Part shown: piece by piece, positions 25,372 to 33,820 of the stretch
Layout of the letters: every line of letters starts with the position of its first letter
Position numbering within the stretch: the first letter of the stretch is position 1
NCBI GenBank assembly: GCA_964631175.1
Contig: CAZVWH010000010.1
Location: 1-49,236 of the forward strand
Reading direction: 5' to 3'
From: CAZVWH01 sp964631175
GTDB taxonomy: Bacteria > Planctomycetota > Phycisphaerae > Sedimentisphaerales > Anaerobacaceae
Length of the DNA stretch: 49,236 nt
The notes under the pieces: generated by a model
Seen by the model: only the letters and a program-made list of their open reading frames with translations
Databases searched by the model: none
Told to the model about the DNA's origin: nothing
Translations under genes and position numbers: made by a program

Positions 25372-28300
25372 TCAAATTATAGAGTGGGTAGTTCCAAGCC
25401 GTTTCTTTTCAAGCTGTATATTCAAGCCCAGACCTCTTATTTCATTGCACAACACGTCAAACGACAGTGGCGTACCCGCTTCAAGGCTGTTTTGTCCTTT
25501 GACCATGGATTCATATATTTTTGTTCTGCCCTCCACATCATCGCTTTTGACGGTCAGCATTTCTTGCAGGGTATAAGCGGCCCCGTATCCTTCCAAAGCC
25601 CAGACTTCCATTTCGCCGAATCTTTGTCCGCCGGTTCTGGCCTTGCCGCCTAACGGCTGTTGTGTAATCAAACTGTACGGTCCGGTTGCACGGGCATGAA
25701 TCTTATCATCAACAAGATGATGCAGCTTCATCATGTAGATGTAGCCAATAGTTGCTTGTTGATCAAAAGCCTGGCCTGTTCTGCCGTCATACAATTGTGC
25801 CTTGAGCGTCTTGGGGATATTTATGAAAAACTCATCATGGGGCGGGGCTTGGCCCTGTTCTTCAAGTTTGACATATCGGCCCTTCATAAGTTCATTTGCT
25901 TCCTCGGTGAGTTTTTGGATATCATCTTCCGTAGCACCATTAAAGACCGGTGTAATTGCATTGAAGCCCAACACCTTTGCCACCCAGCCAAGATGCGTTT
26001 CGAGTATCTGACCCACATTCATTCGGCTCGGCACGCCGAGCGGATTTAGCAGAATTTGAAGTGGCGTGCCGTCTTCAAGGAACGGCATATCCTCTTCAGG
26101 CATAATTTTTGCTATAACACCTTTGTTACCGTGGCGTCCTGCTACTTTATCGCCGATCGATAATGTCCTTTTAATTGCAACATAAATTTTTGCCATCTGT
26201 AGCACACCGCTCGGCAGCTCGTCACCGTGTTTAAATCTTTCTGTCTTACGACTCTTTTCTTCCTGAAGCTCAACAATCTTAGTCCAGAATTTGTCGACGA
26301 TTTTCTGTACGTCATTCCGAGCGGAAGCAGGTTTGACCCACTTTAAACGGAAGTTTTCTATCTGTTCGTAAATAACATCGTCGTCGGTGCTAACGCCGAC
26401 TTTCTGACGCGTGGATGAATCGACGATGTTGACATTGAATCTGCTATGGATGGCTTCGATCATCTGCCTAAATATGGCACATTCCTTGGCCTGTATCTCT
26501 TTTTCATATTGTTTTATCTGGGCCTCGAGTTCCTTTTTTTGTTCTTCGGTACCGGCCCCACGTCTGGTGAATAGCTCTGTTTTTATTACCACTCCCTCAT
26601 ATCCACTGGGCAGTTCAAGGGAGTCATTTTTGACGTCTTCACCAGCTCTGCCAAATATGGCATGCAGCAGCTTCTCCTCCGGCGTTAGCTCGGTCTTACT
26701 CTTCGGCACTACCTTGCCTACTAGGATATCACCGGGACAAACCCTGGTTCCTTCGCGGACTATTCCCCGTTCGTCGAGGTTTCGTAGTGCTTTTTCACCA
26801 ACGTTGGGAATATCCCGAGTGAATTCTTCTTTGCCGAGGCGTGTCTCTCGTACTTCGGCTGTAAATTCGTCGATGTGAATGCTGGTAAAACTATCGTCCT
26901 TGCATAATTTTTCGCTTACGATTATGGCATCTTCAAAATTGAAACCATCAAAAGAGACAAATCCCACCAAAACATTTTTGCCGAGTGACAGCACACCTTG
27001 CGATGTACCTCCGCCGTCTGCGATGATTTGGCCCGCTTTGACCTTGTCACCTAACGCTACGATTGGCTTTTGAGTAAGGCACGTTCTTTCGTTCAAACCA
27101 ACAAATTTGGACAGTTTATATTCGTCGGTGTGATCAATGACTATCAGGGTACTGTCAACTGCGGTTACAACTCCACCATTTATTGCACGAACGAGCATAC
27201 TTGAGTTTTGGCCCACAACTTCCTCCATACCGGTACCGACCAGAGACGGTTCCGTCTTCAAAAGCGGAACTGCCTGTCGCTGCATATTCGAGCCCATCAA
27301 GGCTCGATTGGCGTCATCGTGCTCCAGAAAGGGAATAAGTGAAGCTGAAACGCCGACAATCTGCTTAGCTGATACATCAACATAGTTGACAGAATCGCTG
27401 TCAACCTGAGCCAGTTCTCCACCCTTCATCGCCAGCACCAATCCCTTCTGAATTTTATTTGTCTCAGGATCAAATGTGTTTGGTGCGGCAATTATTTGCT
27501 TGCTATCCTCATCGGCACGTAAATAGTCAACCTTATCCGTTGCCTTTCCCTTTTCAACTCTTCGATATGGTGTCAGTAGAAAGCCGTATTCGTCAATGTT
27601 TGCGAAAATTGCCAAGGAAGAAATCAGTCCAATATTTGTTCCCTCAGGCGTTTCGATAGGACAGATTCTACCGTAGTGGCTGATATGTACATCTCTGACT
27701 TCAAATCCCGCTCTTCTTCTGTTTAGTCCTCCAGGCCCAAGCGCCGACAGTCTTCTTTCGTGAGTCAATTGACTTAGGGCGTTTGTCTGGTCCACAACCT
27801 GGCTAAGCTCACCACGTCCAAAGAAATAATTGATACTGCTGGCTACGCTCTTTGAGTTGACCAAATCAGCAATTCGTATTTGATCCTCCACGTCCCTTTT
27901 GATACTCATTCGTTCCTGAATGGTTTTTCGCAGCTTTAATAGGCCTTTTCTGATTTCATCAGCAGCAAGCTCCTCGATGGTCCGCAGCCTTCTATTTCCG
28001 AGATGGTCAATGTCATCAACCTCGCCTTGGTTGTTTCGCAAAGCGATTATGTATTTCATAGTATTAAGAAAATCTTCGCGACGAAGAGTCATCTCATTTT
28101 CATCTATGGACTGACCAAACTTTCGGTTCAATCTGAATCTGCCGACTTTACCCAGGCGGTAGCGATTCGGGTCAAAAAATTTCTCTGCAAAAAAGGTTTT
28201 TGCTTTTTCCTGGTTGGGTGGATTGCCGGGCCTTAATCTCATATAGAACTTTAACGACGCCTGTCCATGGCTCTGACAATCATCTTCAGCGAGCGTATTT

Positions 28301-29142
28301 AAAATAAGTGAATCTCGGACCTCATCAATAACTTCGATACGCTTTTTAATTCCGTTTTTTTGTTTTATAACTGTCGCTTTATCACTTATTTGTGTTCCGG
28401 CTTTTACAATGATTTCACCAGTATCAGGCTCTACGATTGACTCTACAGCCCACATAGAAGGCGTGAGTTTTTCGACGGCAACAGTAACGGTTTTATAAAA
28501 CAAACGCAGTATTTGCTCGGTAGTTCCACATTCAGAATCTATTGCTCGAAGAAAAATCGTTGCCGGAATCTTGCTGGACTGATCGATCTTCACTACTAAG
28601 ATATCTTTCTGTGTAACACCTATTTCTATCCAGCTACCCCTTTCCGGAATGATTCTACCGCCGTGAAGAACCCTATCTCCTTCTTTGCTCTCGATAAGAA
28701 AATCAACACCTGGACTTCTGTGAAGCTGACTTACGATGACTCTGATCGCACCATTGATGATAAACTCTCCGCCGCCGATCATCACAGGTATTTCACCAAG
28801 GTATATTGACTGCTCAGCTAAATCCTGCCTTTTCTCGCTGTGCAATCTGCAGTGGATTTTTAATGGATATGCATATATCAGCCTTAACTGTACGCACTCG
28901 GTCGGCGTATAGTGCGGCTGTTCCAACTCGTAGTGAAGGTATTCCAGAGTAGTTTTCTTATCATAGCTCTCCACGGGAAATATCTCTCTGAAAAGCGCTT
29001 CGAGTCCAATGTTACTTCTTTTGGTTGGCGGTTTATCTCTTTGTAAAAATCGTTCGTAACTTTTCCTTTGTATCGCTACGAGGTCTGGTATAGCCACAGT
29101 GTCACTTACTCTTCCGAAATTCCGAACGGGTTTTGTAAGCAT
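25372..29142 (-). CDS. rpoB: DNA-directed RNA polymerase beta subunit
   Basis: 1256 aa. The rifampicin-region segment reads FFGRGELSQVVDQTNALSQLTHERRLSALGPGGL. Other signatures are GRICPIETPEGTNIGLI and GDKVAGRHGNKGVIAKI. The C-terminus includes QPLGGKARTGGQRFGEMEVWALEGYGAAYTLQEMLTVKSDD. It follows rplL and precedes rpoC. Confidence 0.98.
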   Translation of the reverse strand: MLTKPVRNFGRVSDTVAIPDLVAIQRKSYERFLQRDKPPTKRSNIGLEALFREIFPVESYDKKTTLEYLHYELEQPHYTPTECVQLRLIYAYPLKIHCRLHSEKRQDLAEQSIYLGEIPVMIGGGEFIINGAIRVIVSQLHRSPGVDFLIESKEGDRVLHGGRIIPERGSWIEIGVTQKDILVVKIDQSSKIPATIFLRAIDSECGTTEQILRLFYKTVTVAVEKLTPSMWAVESIVEPDTGEIIVKAGTQISDKATVIKQKNGIKKRIEVIDEVRDSLILNTLAEDDCQSHGQASLKFYMRLRPGNPPNQEKAKTFFAEKFFDPNRYRLGKVGRFRLNRKFGQSIDENEMTLRREDFLNTMKYIIALRNNQGEVDDIDHLGNRRLRTIEELAADEIRKGLLKLRKTIQERMSIKRDVEDQIRIADLVNSKSVASSINYFFGRGELSQVVDQTNALSQLTHERRLSALGPGGLNRRRAGFEVRDVHISHYGRICPIETPEGTNIGLISSLAIFANIDEYGFLLTPYRRVEKGKATDKVDYLRADEDSKQIIAAPNTFDPETNKIQKGLVLAMKGGELAQVDSDSVNYVDVSAKQIVGVSASLIPFLEHDDANRALMGSNMQRQAVPLLKTEPSLVGTGMEEVVGQNSSMLVRAINGGVVTAVDSTLIVIDHTDEYKLSKFVGLNERTCLTQKPIVALGDKVKAGQIIADGGGTSQGVLSLGKNVLVGFVSFDGFNFEDAIIVSEKLCKDDSFTSIHIDEFTAEVRETRLGKEEFTRDIPNVGEKALRNLDERGIVREGTRVCPGDILVGKVVPKSKTELTPEEKLLHAIFGRAGEDVKNDSLELPSGYEGVVIKTELFTRRGAGTEEQKKELEAQIKQYEKEIQAKECAIFRQMIEAIHSRFNVNIVDSSTRQKVGVSTDDDVIYEQIENFRLKWVKPASARNDVQKIVDKFWTKIVELQEEKSRKTERFKHGDELPSGVLQMAKIYVAIKRTLSIGDKVAGRHGNKGVIAKIMPEEDMPFLEDGTPLQILLNPLGVPSRMNVGQILETHLGWVAKVLGFNAITPVFNGATEDDIQKLTEEANELMKGRYVKLEEQGQAPPHDEFFINIPKTLKAQLYDGRTGQAFDQQATIGYIYMMKLHHLVDDKIHARATGPYSLITQQPLGGKARTGGQRFGEMEVWALEGYGAAYTLQEMLTVKSDDVEGRTKIYESMVKGQNSLEAGTPLSFDVLCNEIRGLGLNIQLEKKRLGTTHSII

Positions 29143-29184
29143 TTTTACTCTCCGGGCTTAAATAAACAAGGCGCTATGTGTGAT

Positions 29185-29733
29185 TTATGTTAATTCAACA
29201 ACAGCACCTACGTTTTCCAGTTGGTTTTTAGCAGCTTCAGCATCTTGCTTACTCAATTCTTGCTTAACCGGCTTTGGAGCGCCGTCGACGAGCTCCTTCG
29301 CTTCCTTCAATCCCAATCCAGTCAAAGCTCTTACTTCTTTTATAACCTGGATTTTTTTATCTCCAAAACTTTTAAGTACTACATCAAAGCTTGTTTTCTC
29401 CTTAGCTTCTTCAGCTTCGGCGCCTGCTTGCGATACTGGACCTGCCATCATTACGGCACCACTCGCAGCCGGTTTTATGCCATACTCTTGCTCAAGGTAA
29501 TCACCGAGATCTTTAGCTTTCATCAACGTCAGGTTGACTATTTCGTCGCCAAGTTTCTTAATCTCGCTGCTCCATTTCTTTGTGTCCTTCGCTTGCGGTT
29601 TTTCTCCTTTTTGGGGTTTTTTTACCTCTTTTGCTTCCACTTTAGCTTGCTCTTTTGCCTCTGTTTTAACTTGCTCTTGTACCTCTGCTTTAGTTTGCTC
29701 TTTTGTCTCTGCTTTAGCTTGTTCTTTTGCCAT
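29185..29733 (-). CDS. rplL: 50S ribosomal protein L7/L12 with charged N-terminal extension
   Basis: A 182-aa stalk protein that recruits translational GTPases; ordinary L7/L12 is about 120-130 aa. The C-terminal domain (FDVVLKSFGDKKIQVIKEVRALTGLGLKEAKELVDGAPK) is normal. About 50 extra N-terminal residues repeat KEQ(A/T)KAE-type units (AKEQAKAETKEQTKAEVQEQ). I chose ATG 29731-29733 because AGGAG sits about 10 nt upstream. The longer frame adds 29 residues unlike any L12. Confidence 0.94.
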   Translation of the reverse strand: MAKEQAKAETKEQTKAEVQEQVKTEAKEQAKVEAKEVKKPQKGEKPQAKDTKKWSSEIKKLGDEIVNLTLMKAKDLGDYLEQEYGIKPAASGAVMMAGPVSQAGAEAEEAKEKTSFDVVLKSFGDKKIQVIKEVRALTGLGLKEAKELVDGAPKPVKQELSKQDAEAAKNQLENVGAVVELT

Positions 29734-29835
29734 TTTCGACCAGCTCCTATTATTTATTCTGCGCCTGGTGGTAGCCGAAACTCCGTCGTTTCGTTTAACC
29801 CGATAGGGGCAGCCACACAAGCAACCACAATCCTG

Positions 29836-29930
29836 GTTAATTCGTTAAATGGTTATTGGTTAAATGGTTACTGGTTAAACGGCATCGACTAAATTGCCAA
29901 TTACCAGTTACCAATCACCAATTACCAACT
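29836..29930. repeat. TTACCAGTTACC-type inverted repeat in rplJ-rplL gap
   Basis: The left arm reiterates GGTTATTGGTTAAATGGTTACTGG and the right arm CCAATTACCAGTTACCAATCACCAATTACC. The arms are imperfect reverse complements around a CATCGACTAAATT loop. The same words fill the rplE-rpsN gap 20 kb away. Confidence 0.7.
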
Positions 29931-30463
29931 TATGCCGCCTGCTTTTCAGTCCTTTCGACAAGGGTTCTAATACAACCTGCTATAATGGTCGCTGGTGTGT
30001 TACAATATCGTACTAATCTTGCTGCAGGTGACTGCGCTTGAGAGATTATTTTGCTCTGCAGCTCTGCTCGTGTGGACATCTTCGAAAGCTGCTCTGCTGC
30101 TGTGGCATCCAAAGATGAGCCTTCCAGAAAAGCTCCTTTGATTTCTATAACCGGTACCTTCTTGCGCCACCCAGTTAGCTCCTTGGCTACATCAACGATA
30201 CTATCACCACCATACACAATAGCGCAGGGACCTTTGAACAGAGGCGTTGCCTGATCCATTCGGACATTGCACACAGCCTTTCTGAACAGGGAGTTCTTCA
30301 CCACCAATAACTTGATGCCTTTCTGTTTAAGCTCACCTCTCATCAGGTTATTGTCAACTCCGCCGACTCCCTTTGTGCTGACAACCATAAAATCGTTAAT
30401 ACCCTCGTCAACAACTTTCTTTTCCAATTCTGCCTGGAGCAGCTCTTTTACATACTTACTCAT
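29930..30463 (-). CDS. rplJ: 50S ribosomal protein L10
   Basis: A 177-aa base of the L7/L12 stalk. FMVVSTKGVGGVDNNLMRGELKQKGIKLLVVKNSLFRKA and the GPCAIVYGGD segment are family features. The C-terminal helix that binds L12 dimers follows. It lies between rplA and rplL, with a repeat-filled gap before rplL. Confidence 0.96.
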   Translation of the reverse strand: MSKYVKELLQAELEKKVVDEGINDFMVVSTKGVGGVDNNLMRGELKQKGIKLLVVKNSLFRKAVCNVRMDQATPLFKGPCAIVYGGDSIVDVAKELTGWRKKVPVIEIKGAFLEGSSLDATAAEQLSKMSTRAELQSKIISQAQSPAARLVRYCNTPATIIAGCIRTLVERTEKQAA

Positions 30464-30517
30464 CTTTCACCTATTTTTTTGTCCAGAGCTTTGCTATGCG
30501 TTGCAAAACCAGCTTTT

Positions 30518-31195
30518 TTAAACAATGACATCTACAGCAGGGCTCATTGTCGCGGATATGCACAATTTTTTGATGTATGTGCCTTTTGCTGCTGCTGGTT
30601 TAATCTTTTTTATATGTGTGATGAATGCCTCTACATTACCTATTAGCTTTCCTGCCTCAAAGCTTTGCTTACCAACAGCTATTTGGACATTTCCGCCGGC
30701 GTCATTTTTGAACTCGACTTTGCCTGCGGTGAATTCAGCTACCGTGGTAGCCAAATCGTCAGTTACCGTTCCCTTTTTGGGCGAAGGCATTTTTCCCTGC
30801 GGTCCAAGCATTTTACCGAGCTTGCTTACTTTGCCCATAACCTTCGGCGAAGCAACCGCCACATCAAAATCCATCCATCCACCCGATATTTTTTTTATTA
30901 GTTCGTCACAGCCGGCTTCAATGGCACCAGCCTGTTTAGCTGTTTCGATGTTGGGGTCTTCGCAGAAAGCGACTACTTTTTTCTGCTTACCTATACCATA
31001 AGGTAAAGATATTGCGCCGCGAACTATTTGATCGGCCTGCTTCGGGTCTATTCCGAGGTGCAGCACACACTCTACACTCTGGTCAAACTTCGCTGTGTTA
31101 AAGGATTTGACTTTTTCGACTGCCTCCGCCAGGCTTATCGGCTCTTTACCCACCTGTTTTGATTCTTTTTTGTATCTTTTGCTTCTATACCTCAT
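30518..31195 (-). CDS. rplA: 50S ribosomal protein L1
   Basis: A 225-aa L1-stalk protein, in E. coli also a repressor of the L11 operon. HLGIDPKQADQIVRGAISLPYGIGK, MGKVSKLGKMLGPQGKMPSPKKGTV and the end ISATMSPAVDV are diagnostic. The start overlaps the rplK stop by 4 nt (ATGA). Confidence 0.97.
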   Translation of the reverse strand: MRYRSKRYKKESKQVGKEPISLAEAVEKVKSFNTAKFDQSVECVLHLGIDPKQADQIVRGAISLPYGIGKQKKVVAFCEDPNIETAKQAGAIEAGCDELIKKISGGWMDFDVAVASPKVMGKVSKLGKMLGPQGKMPSPKKGTVTDDLATTVAEFTAGKVEFKNDAGGNVQIAVGKQSFEAGKLIGNVEAFITHIKKIKPAAAKGTYIKKLCISATMSPAVDVIV

Positions 31196-31623
31196 ATATC
31201 CTCTATTATTTCTATACCCATACTTCGGGCAGTACCTCTGATGATTTTCTCGGCACCGGTCATATCATACGCGTTCAAATCTTTAAATTTGGTCTCAGCA
31301 ATCCTCCGGATTTGTTCGGAAGTCACTTTTCCTACTTTCTCTTTATTTGGAACGGCGCTTGCCTTTGCGATTTCAGCCGCTTGTTTCAGCAAGACTGCTG
31401 CTGGAGGACTTTTGACCTCGAAGGTGAAACTTTTATCCTTATAGACACTTATTACCACCGGCACAATTGTACCATTAAGGTCCTTTGTTCGCTCATTAAA
31501 CTGCGAAACGAATTGACCGATATTTACACCGTGTTGACCCAAAGCAGGTCCTACTGGCGGGGCCGGCGTCGCCTGCCCACCCTGCGCCTGCAATTTAATC
31601 TTCACTGCAACTTCTTTAGCCAT
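31192..31623 (-). CDS. rplK: 50S ribosomal protein L11
   Basis: A 143-aa protein of the GTPase-associated centre. KIKLQAQGGQATPAPPVGPALGQHGVNI and the C-terminal RNA-binding part with KDLNAYDMTGAEKIIRGTARSMGI are diagnostic. Its neighbours are rplA downstream and the broken methyltransferase upstream, where nusG would normally be adjacent. Confidence 0.97.
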   Translation of the reverse strand: MAKEVAVKIKLQAQGGQATPAPPVGPALGQHGVNIGQFVSQFNERTKDLNGTIVPVVISVYKDKSFTFEVKSPPAAVLLKQAAEIAKASAVPNKEKVGKVTSEQIRRIAETKFKDLNAYDMTGAEKIIRGTARSMGIEIIEDI

Positions 31624-31676
31624 TCTTTACCTAAAACTCTTGACTATTAAAATATAAACAAAACTCCAAACAATAA

Positions 31677-32387
31677 TCAGATTGTGCTCTCATAAAACTG
31701 CACTATATCTCTAGCGCGTATTATTTTTCTAATGCTCAAACCTTCTGTCTTTTTTAACCAACTCGTATTATCCAACAGCGATCTTCTTTCAGGTTCCCCA
31801 AAATATATTATCTTAATACAATGTGGATTCTTCGACAAAGTCGAATGGATTCACTCTAAAACATTCTGTATCGTTTGATCTCCAAATGGATCATAAAAGA
31901 AAAAAATCGTTACATCTTGACAATTAAAGTCCAAAACGTCACCCTCGATGATTTCAACAATTGCTTGACGATTCCTGACTTTTTGAGCATTTCTTCGTGC
32001 AACTAATGCTATATCCGGATATAGTTCAACGCCATAAACCTTCGCGAACGGCAAACGCGCAGCAACGCACACAGTCCTACCTAACCCGCATCCATAATCA
32101 GCAAATACATCCGTTTCATTAATCGAAAATCTTCTAAATATTTGATGTAACCGAAAATAAGGACAGGGGGTACAAAAACGAGCATCTTTATTTTGGGAAA
32201 CCCAATCTTTCCTTTTGAGTATCTCGCGGGTATTAATATTTAATCTTACTTCCCAGAGAAAATCGTGAATAAGTCTTACCCTTTCCAACATATTCTCTAT
32301 AAATTGTATTATTTTCTTCTTCAATTTTCTGCTATCAGAGTGTCGCTTTTTACATTTTGTCGGTTTCGGTTTTAACCTTGTTTGCAA
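31677..32387 (-). pseudogene. SAM-dependent methyltransferase interrupted by in-frame TGA
   Basis: The first 178 codons (32387-31854) contain a class I methyltransferase: FADYGCGLGR (95-104, SAM-binding motif I), VYGVELYPD (acidic E121 at the end of strand 2) and FFFYDPFGD (motif IV-like). After NVLE a TGA at 31851-31853 interrupts. The same frame stays open for 57 more codons with sensible family-like sequence (IHSTLSKN, IKIIYFGEPE, LLDNTSWLKK) before a TGA at 31677-31679. The intact product would be about 236 aa. The start is TTG 32385-32387, or ATG near 32291. It sits between nusG and rplK. It could be a pseudogene, a sequencing error or a functional truncation. Confidence 0.75.
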
Positions 32388-32394
32388 TCCATAG

Positions 32395-32937
32395 TTACAA
32401 TTTCTCGATCTGCCAATACTCTATATCCAGAGGCGTGCTTCGGCCGAATATAGTAACTATTACCTTTACTATGCCACGCTCGGCATCGATCGAATCGACG
32501 ACACCTTCAAAATTCTCAAAAGCACCTTCACGAATTTTAATCTGATCGCCTTTCTGAAACTCGACTTTGATGCTTGGAGCCTCCTCAGGCTTTTCGGCTT
32601 CCAACAGCATCTTTGCCACATCCGTATCCCGCATTGGAGTAGGAATTCCCTCTGTACCTATAAAATCGCCGACTCCAGGTGTTGCTTTGATCATAAACCA
32701 GGCCTTTTCCGGAACTCGGCCGTCCTTGGTCGGCTCCATCTCCATAAAGACGTAGCCCGGATACAACTTCCGCTTCAGAATTGTTTGTTTACCGCCACGG
32801 ATGCGCTTCATTTGCTCTACAGGCACCTCTATTCTGCCAATAGTATCCGTCAAGTCCTCATTTTCCACTTTCTGCACAAGAGCTTGTTGTACCTGCAATT
32901 CTTTATTTGCCGCAACTCGTAAAACGTACCACTGCAT
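32395..32937 (-). CDS. nusG: transcription termination/antitermination protein NusG
   Basis: 180 aa. The NGN domain is WYVLRVAANKELQVQQAL...RKLYPGYVFMEM. The C-terminal KOW domain has KGDQIKIREGAFENFEGVVDSID and binds Rho or S10. It lies 9 nt after secE in the conserved secE-nusG pair. Confidence 0.97.
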   Translation of the reverse strand: MQWYVLRVAANKELQVQQALVQKVENEDLTDTIGRIEVPVEQMKRIRGGKQTILKRKLYPGYVFMEMEPTKDGRVPEKAWFMIKATPGVGDFIGTEGIPTPMRDTDVAKMLLEAEKPEEAPSIKVEFQKGDQIKIREGAFENFEGVVDSIDAERGIVKVIVTIFGRSTPLDIEYWQIEKL

Positions 32938-32946
32938 GAAAACGCC

Positions 32947-33330
32947 TTATGTCAAGAGCCAGTCAAATAAGATTCTAAAACCGGTATCAGAAAATCCCAG
33001 GAGCATAGCCATAAAGACCACAACGACAATAACGATGAATGTCGAAACGGCTATTTCTTTCTTGCTGGACCAGCTAACCTTTTTCATCTCGCCTTCACCT
33101 GCTATCAGAAAATCTGCAACTGTAGATTTATTAACAAGGTAAAAAATCAAAATTGCAAAAGCGACAAATACGCCAGCGGGTACCATACTTTCAACCCACT
33201 GTCCTAAATCAGCCGCCTCTAATTGCTGGTAAAGCCGCAAACATCCCAATCCAGCGATTATTGCCGCACTCAAAGCGGTGCATAATCTTGTGTATTTTCC
33301 CTGGCCACGTTTGTAAATACTAAAAAACAC
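32947..33330 (-). CDS. secE: preprotein translocase subunit SecE, three-helix form
   Basis: A 127-aa clamp of the SecY channel. The conserved cytoplasmic amphipathic helix GEMKKVSWSSKKEIAVST precedes the last membrane helix (FIVIVVVVFMAMLLGF). Two more hydrophobic segments lie upstream (LCTALSAAIIAGLG and VPAGVFVAFAILIFYLV), so this is the longer form with three helices. It lies between tRNA-Trp and nusG. Confidence 0.92.
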   Translation of the reverse strand: MFFSIYKRGQGKYTRLCTALSAAIIAGLGCLRLYQQLEAADLGQWVESMVPAGVFVAFAILIFYLVNKSTVADFLIAGEGEMKKVSWSSKKEIAVSTFIVIVVVVFMAMLLGFSDTGFRILFDWLLT

Positions 33331-33391
33331 TTTAATTGTTCCTCATTGACTCTGTTTTTATCTCATTATCAACAACAGATGACATCCACAT

Positions 33392-33464
33392 CAGGCCAGA
33401 AGGGAATCGAACCCCCAACCTTCGGTTTTGGAGACCGATGCTCTGCCAATTGAGCTACTGGCCT
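33392..33464 (-). tRNA. tRNA-Trp (CCA)
   Basis: The reverse complement folds as a full cloverleaf. The acceptor is AGGCCAG/CTGGCCT with discriminator G. It has D-arm GCTCAATTGGCAGAGC, anticodon loop with CCA between GGT and AAACC, and T-loop GGTTCGATTCC. The 3' CCA is not encoded. It lies between rpmG and secE, a common bacterial location. Confidence 0.95.
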
Positions 33465-33504
33465 ATCTTTATTGATATTGTCATCACGAGGCAAATTTGT
33501 ACTA

Positions 33505-33675
33505 TTATTTCCGCCGAATCTTGTGGACGGTGTGTTTACGTTCATTTCTGCAGAATTTCTTAAGCTCTAATTTCGGAACACCTTCAGCTACACTGATACT
33601 GGTGCGATAATTTCTACTTTTACATTCTGAGCACTCAAGCCAAACATACTCCCTTTTGCTTTTTTTCTTCGCCAT
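33505..33675 (-). CDS. rpmG: 50S ribosomal protein L33
   Basis: A 56-aa protein read from the tuf to tRNA-Trp gap. It starts MAKKKSKREYVWLECSECKS and ends CRNERKHTVHKIRRK. ATG is at 33673-33675 and TAA at 33505-33507. The first zinc pair C15-x2-C18 is present. The second pair has kept only C42, since the usual second cysteine is E45. It may therefore bind zinc poorly or not at all. Confidence 0.93.
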   Translation of the reverse strand: MAKKKSKREYVWLECSECKSRNYRTSISVAEGVPKLELKKFCRNERKHTVHKIRRK

Positions 33676-33820
33676 AGAAATCTGGTCCTACCAAGCGTGC
33701 CTTATATTTAAGAATCATTTGCTTAGCCTGCGAACCTGCGAATGTCCACTAACAATATTTCATTGGTGTCAGCAGCAATGCTATTGATACTCGTGGAGCT
33801 CACTGGTTATTTCAGAGGTG

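Noticed and set aside
29734..29820. Longer N-terminus for L7/L12
   Set aside because: The 29 extra residues resemble no L12, and a good AGGAG lies directly before the ATG at 29733.
31851..31853. Selenocysteine or recoded TGA in the methyltransferase
   Set aside because: No SECIS-like hairpin was apparent next to the codon, the position is not catalytic, and TGA is a regular stop in nearby ATGA overlaps.
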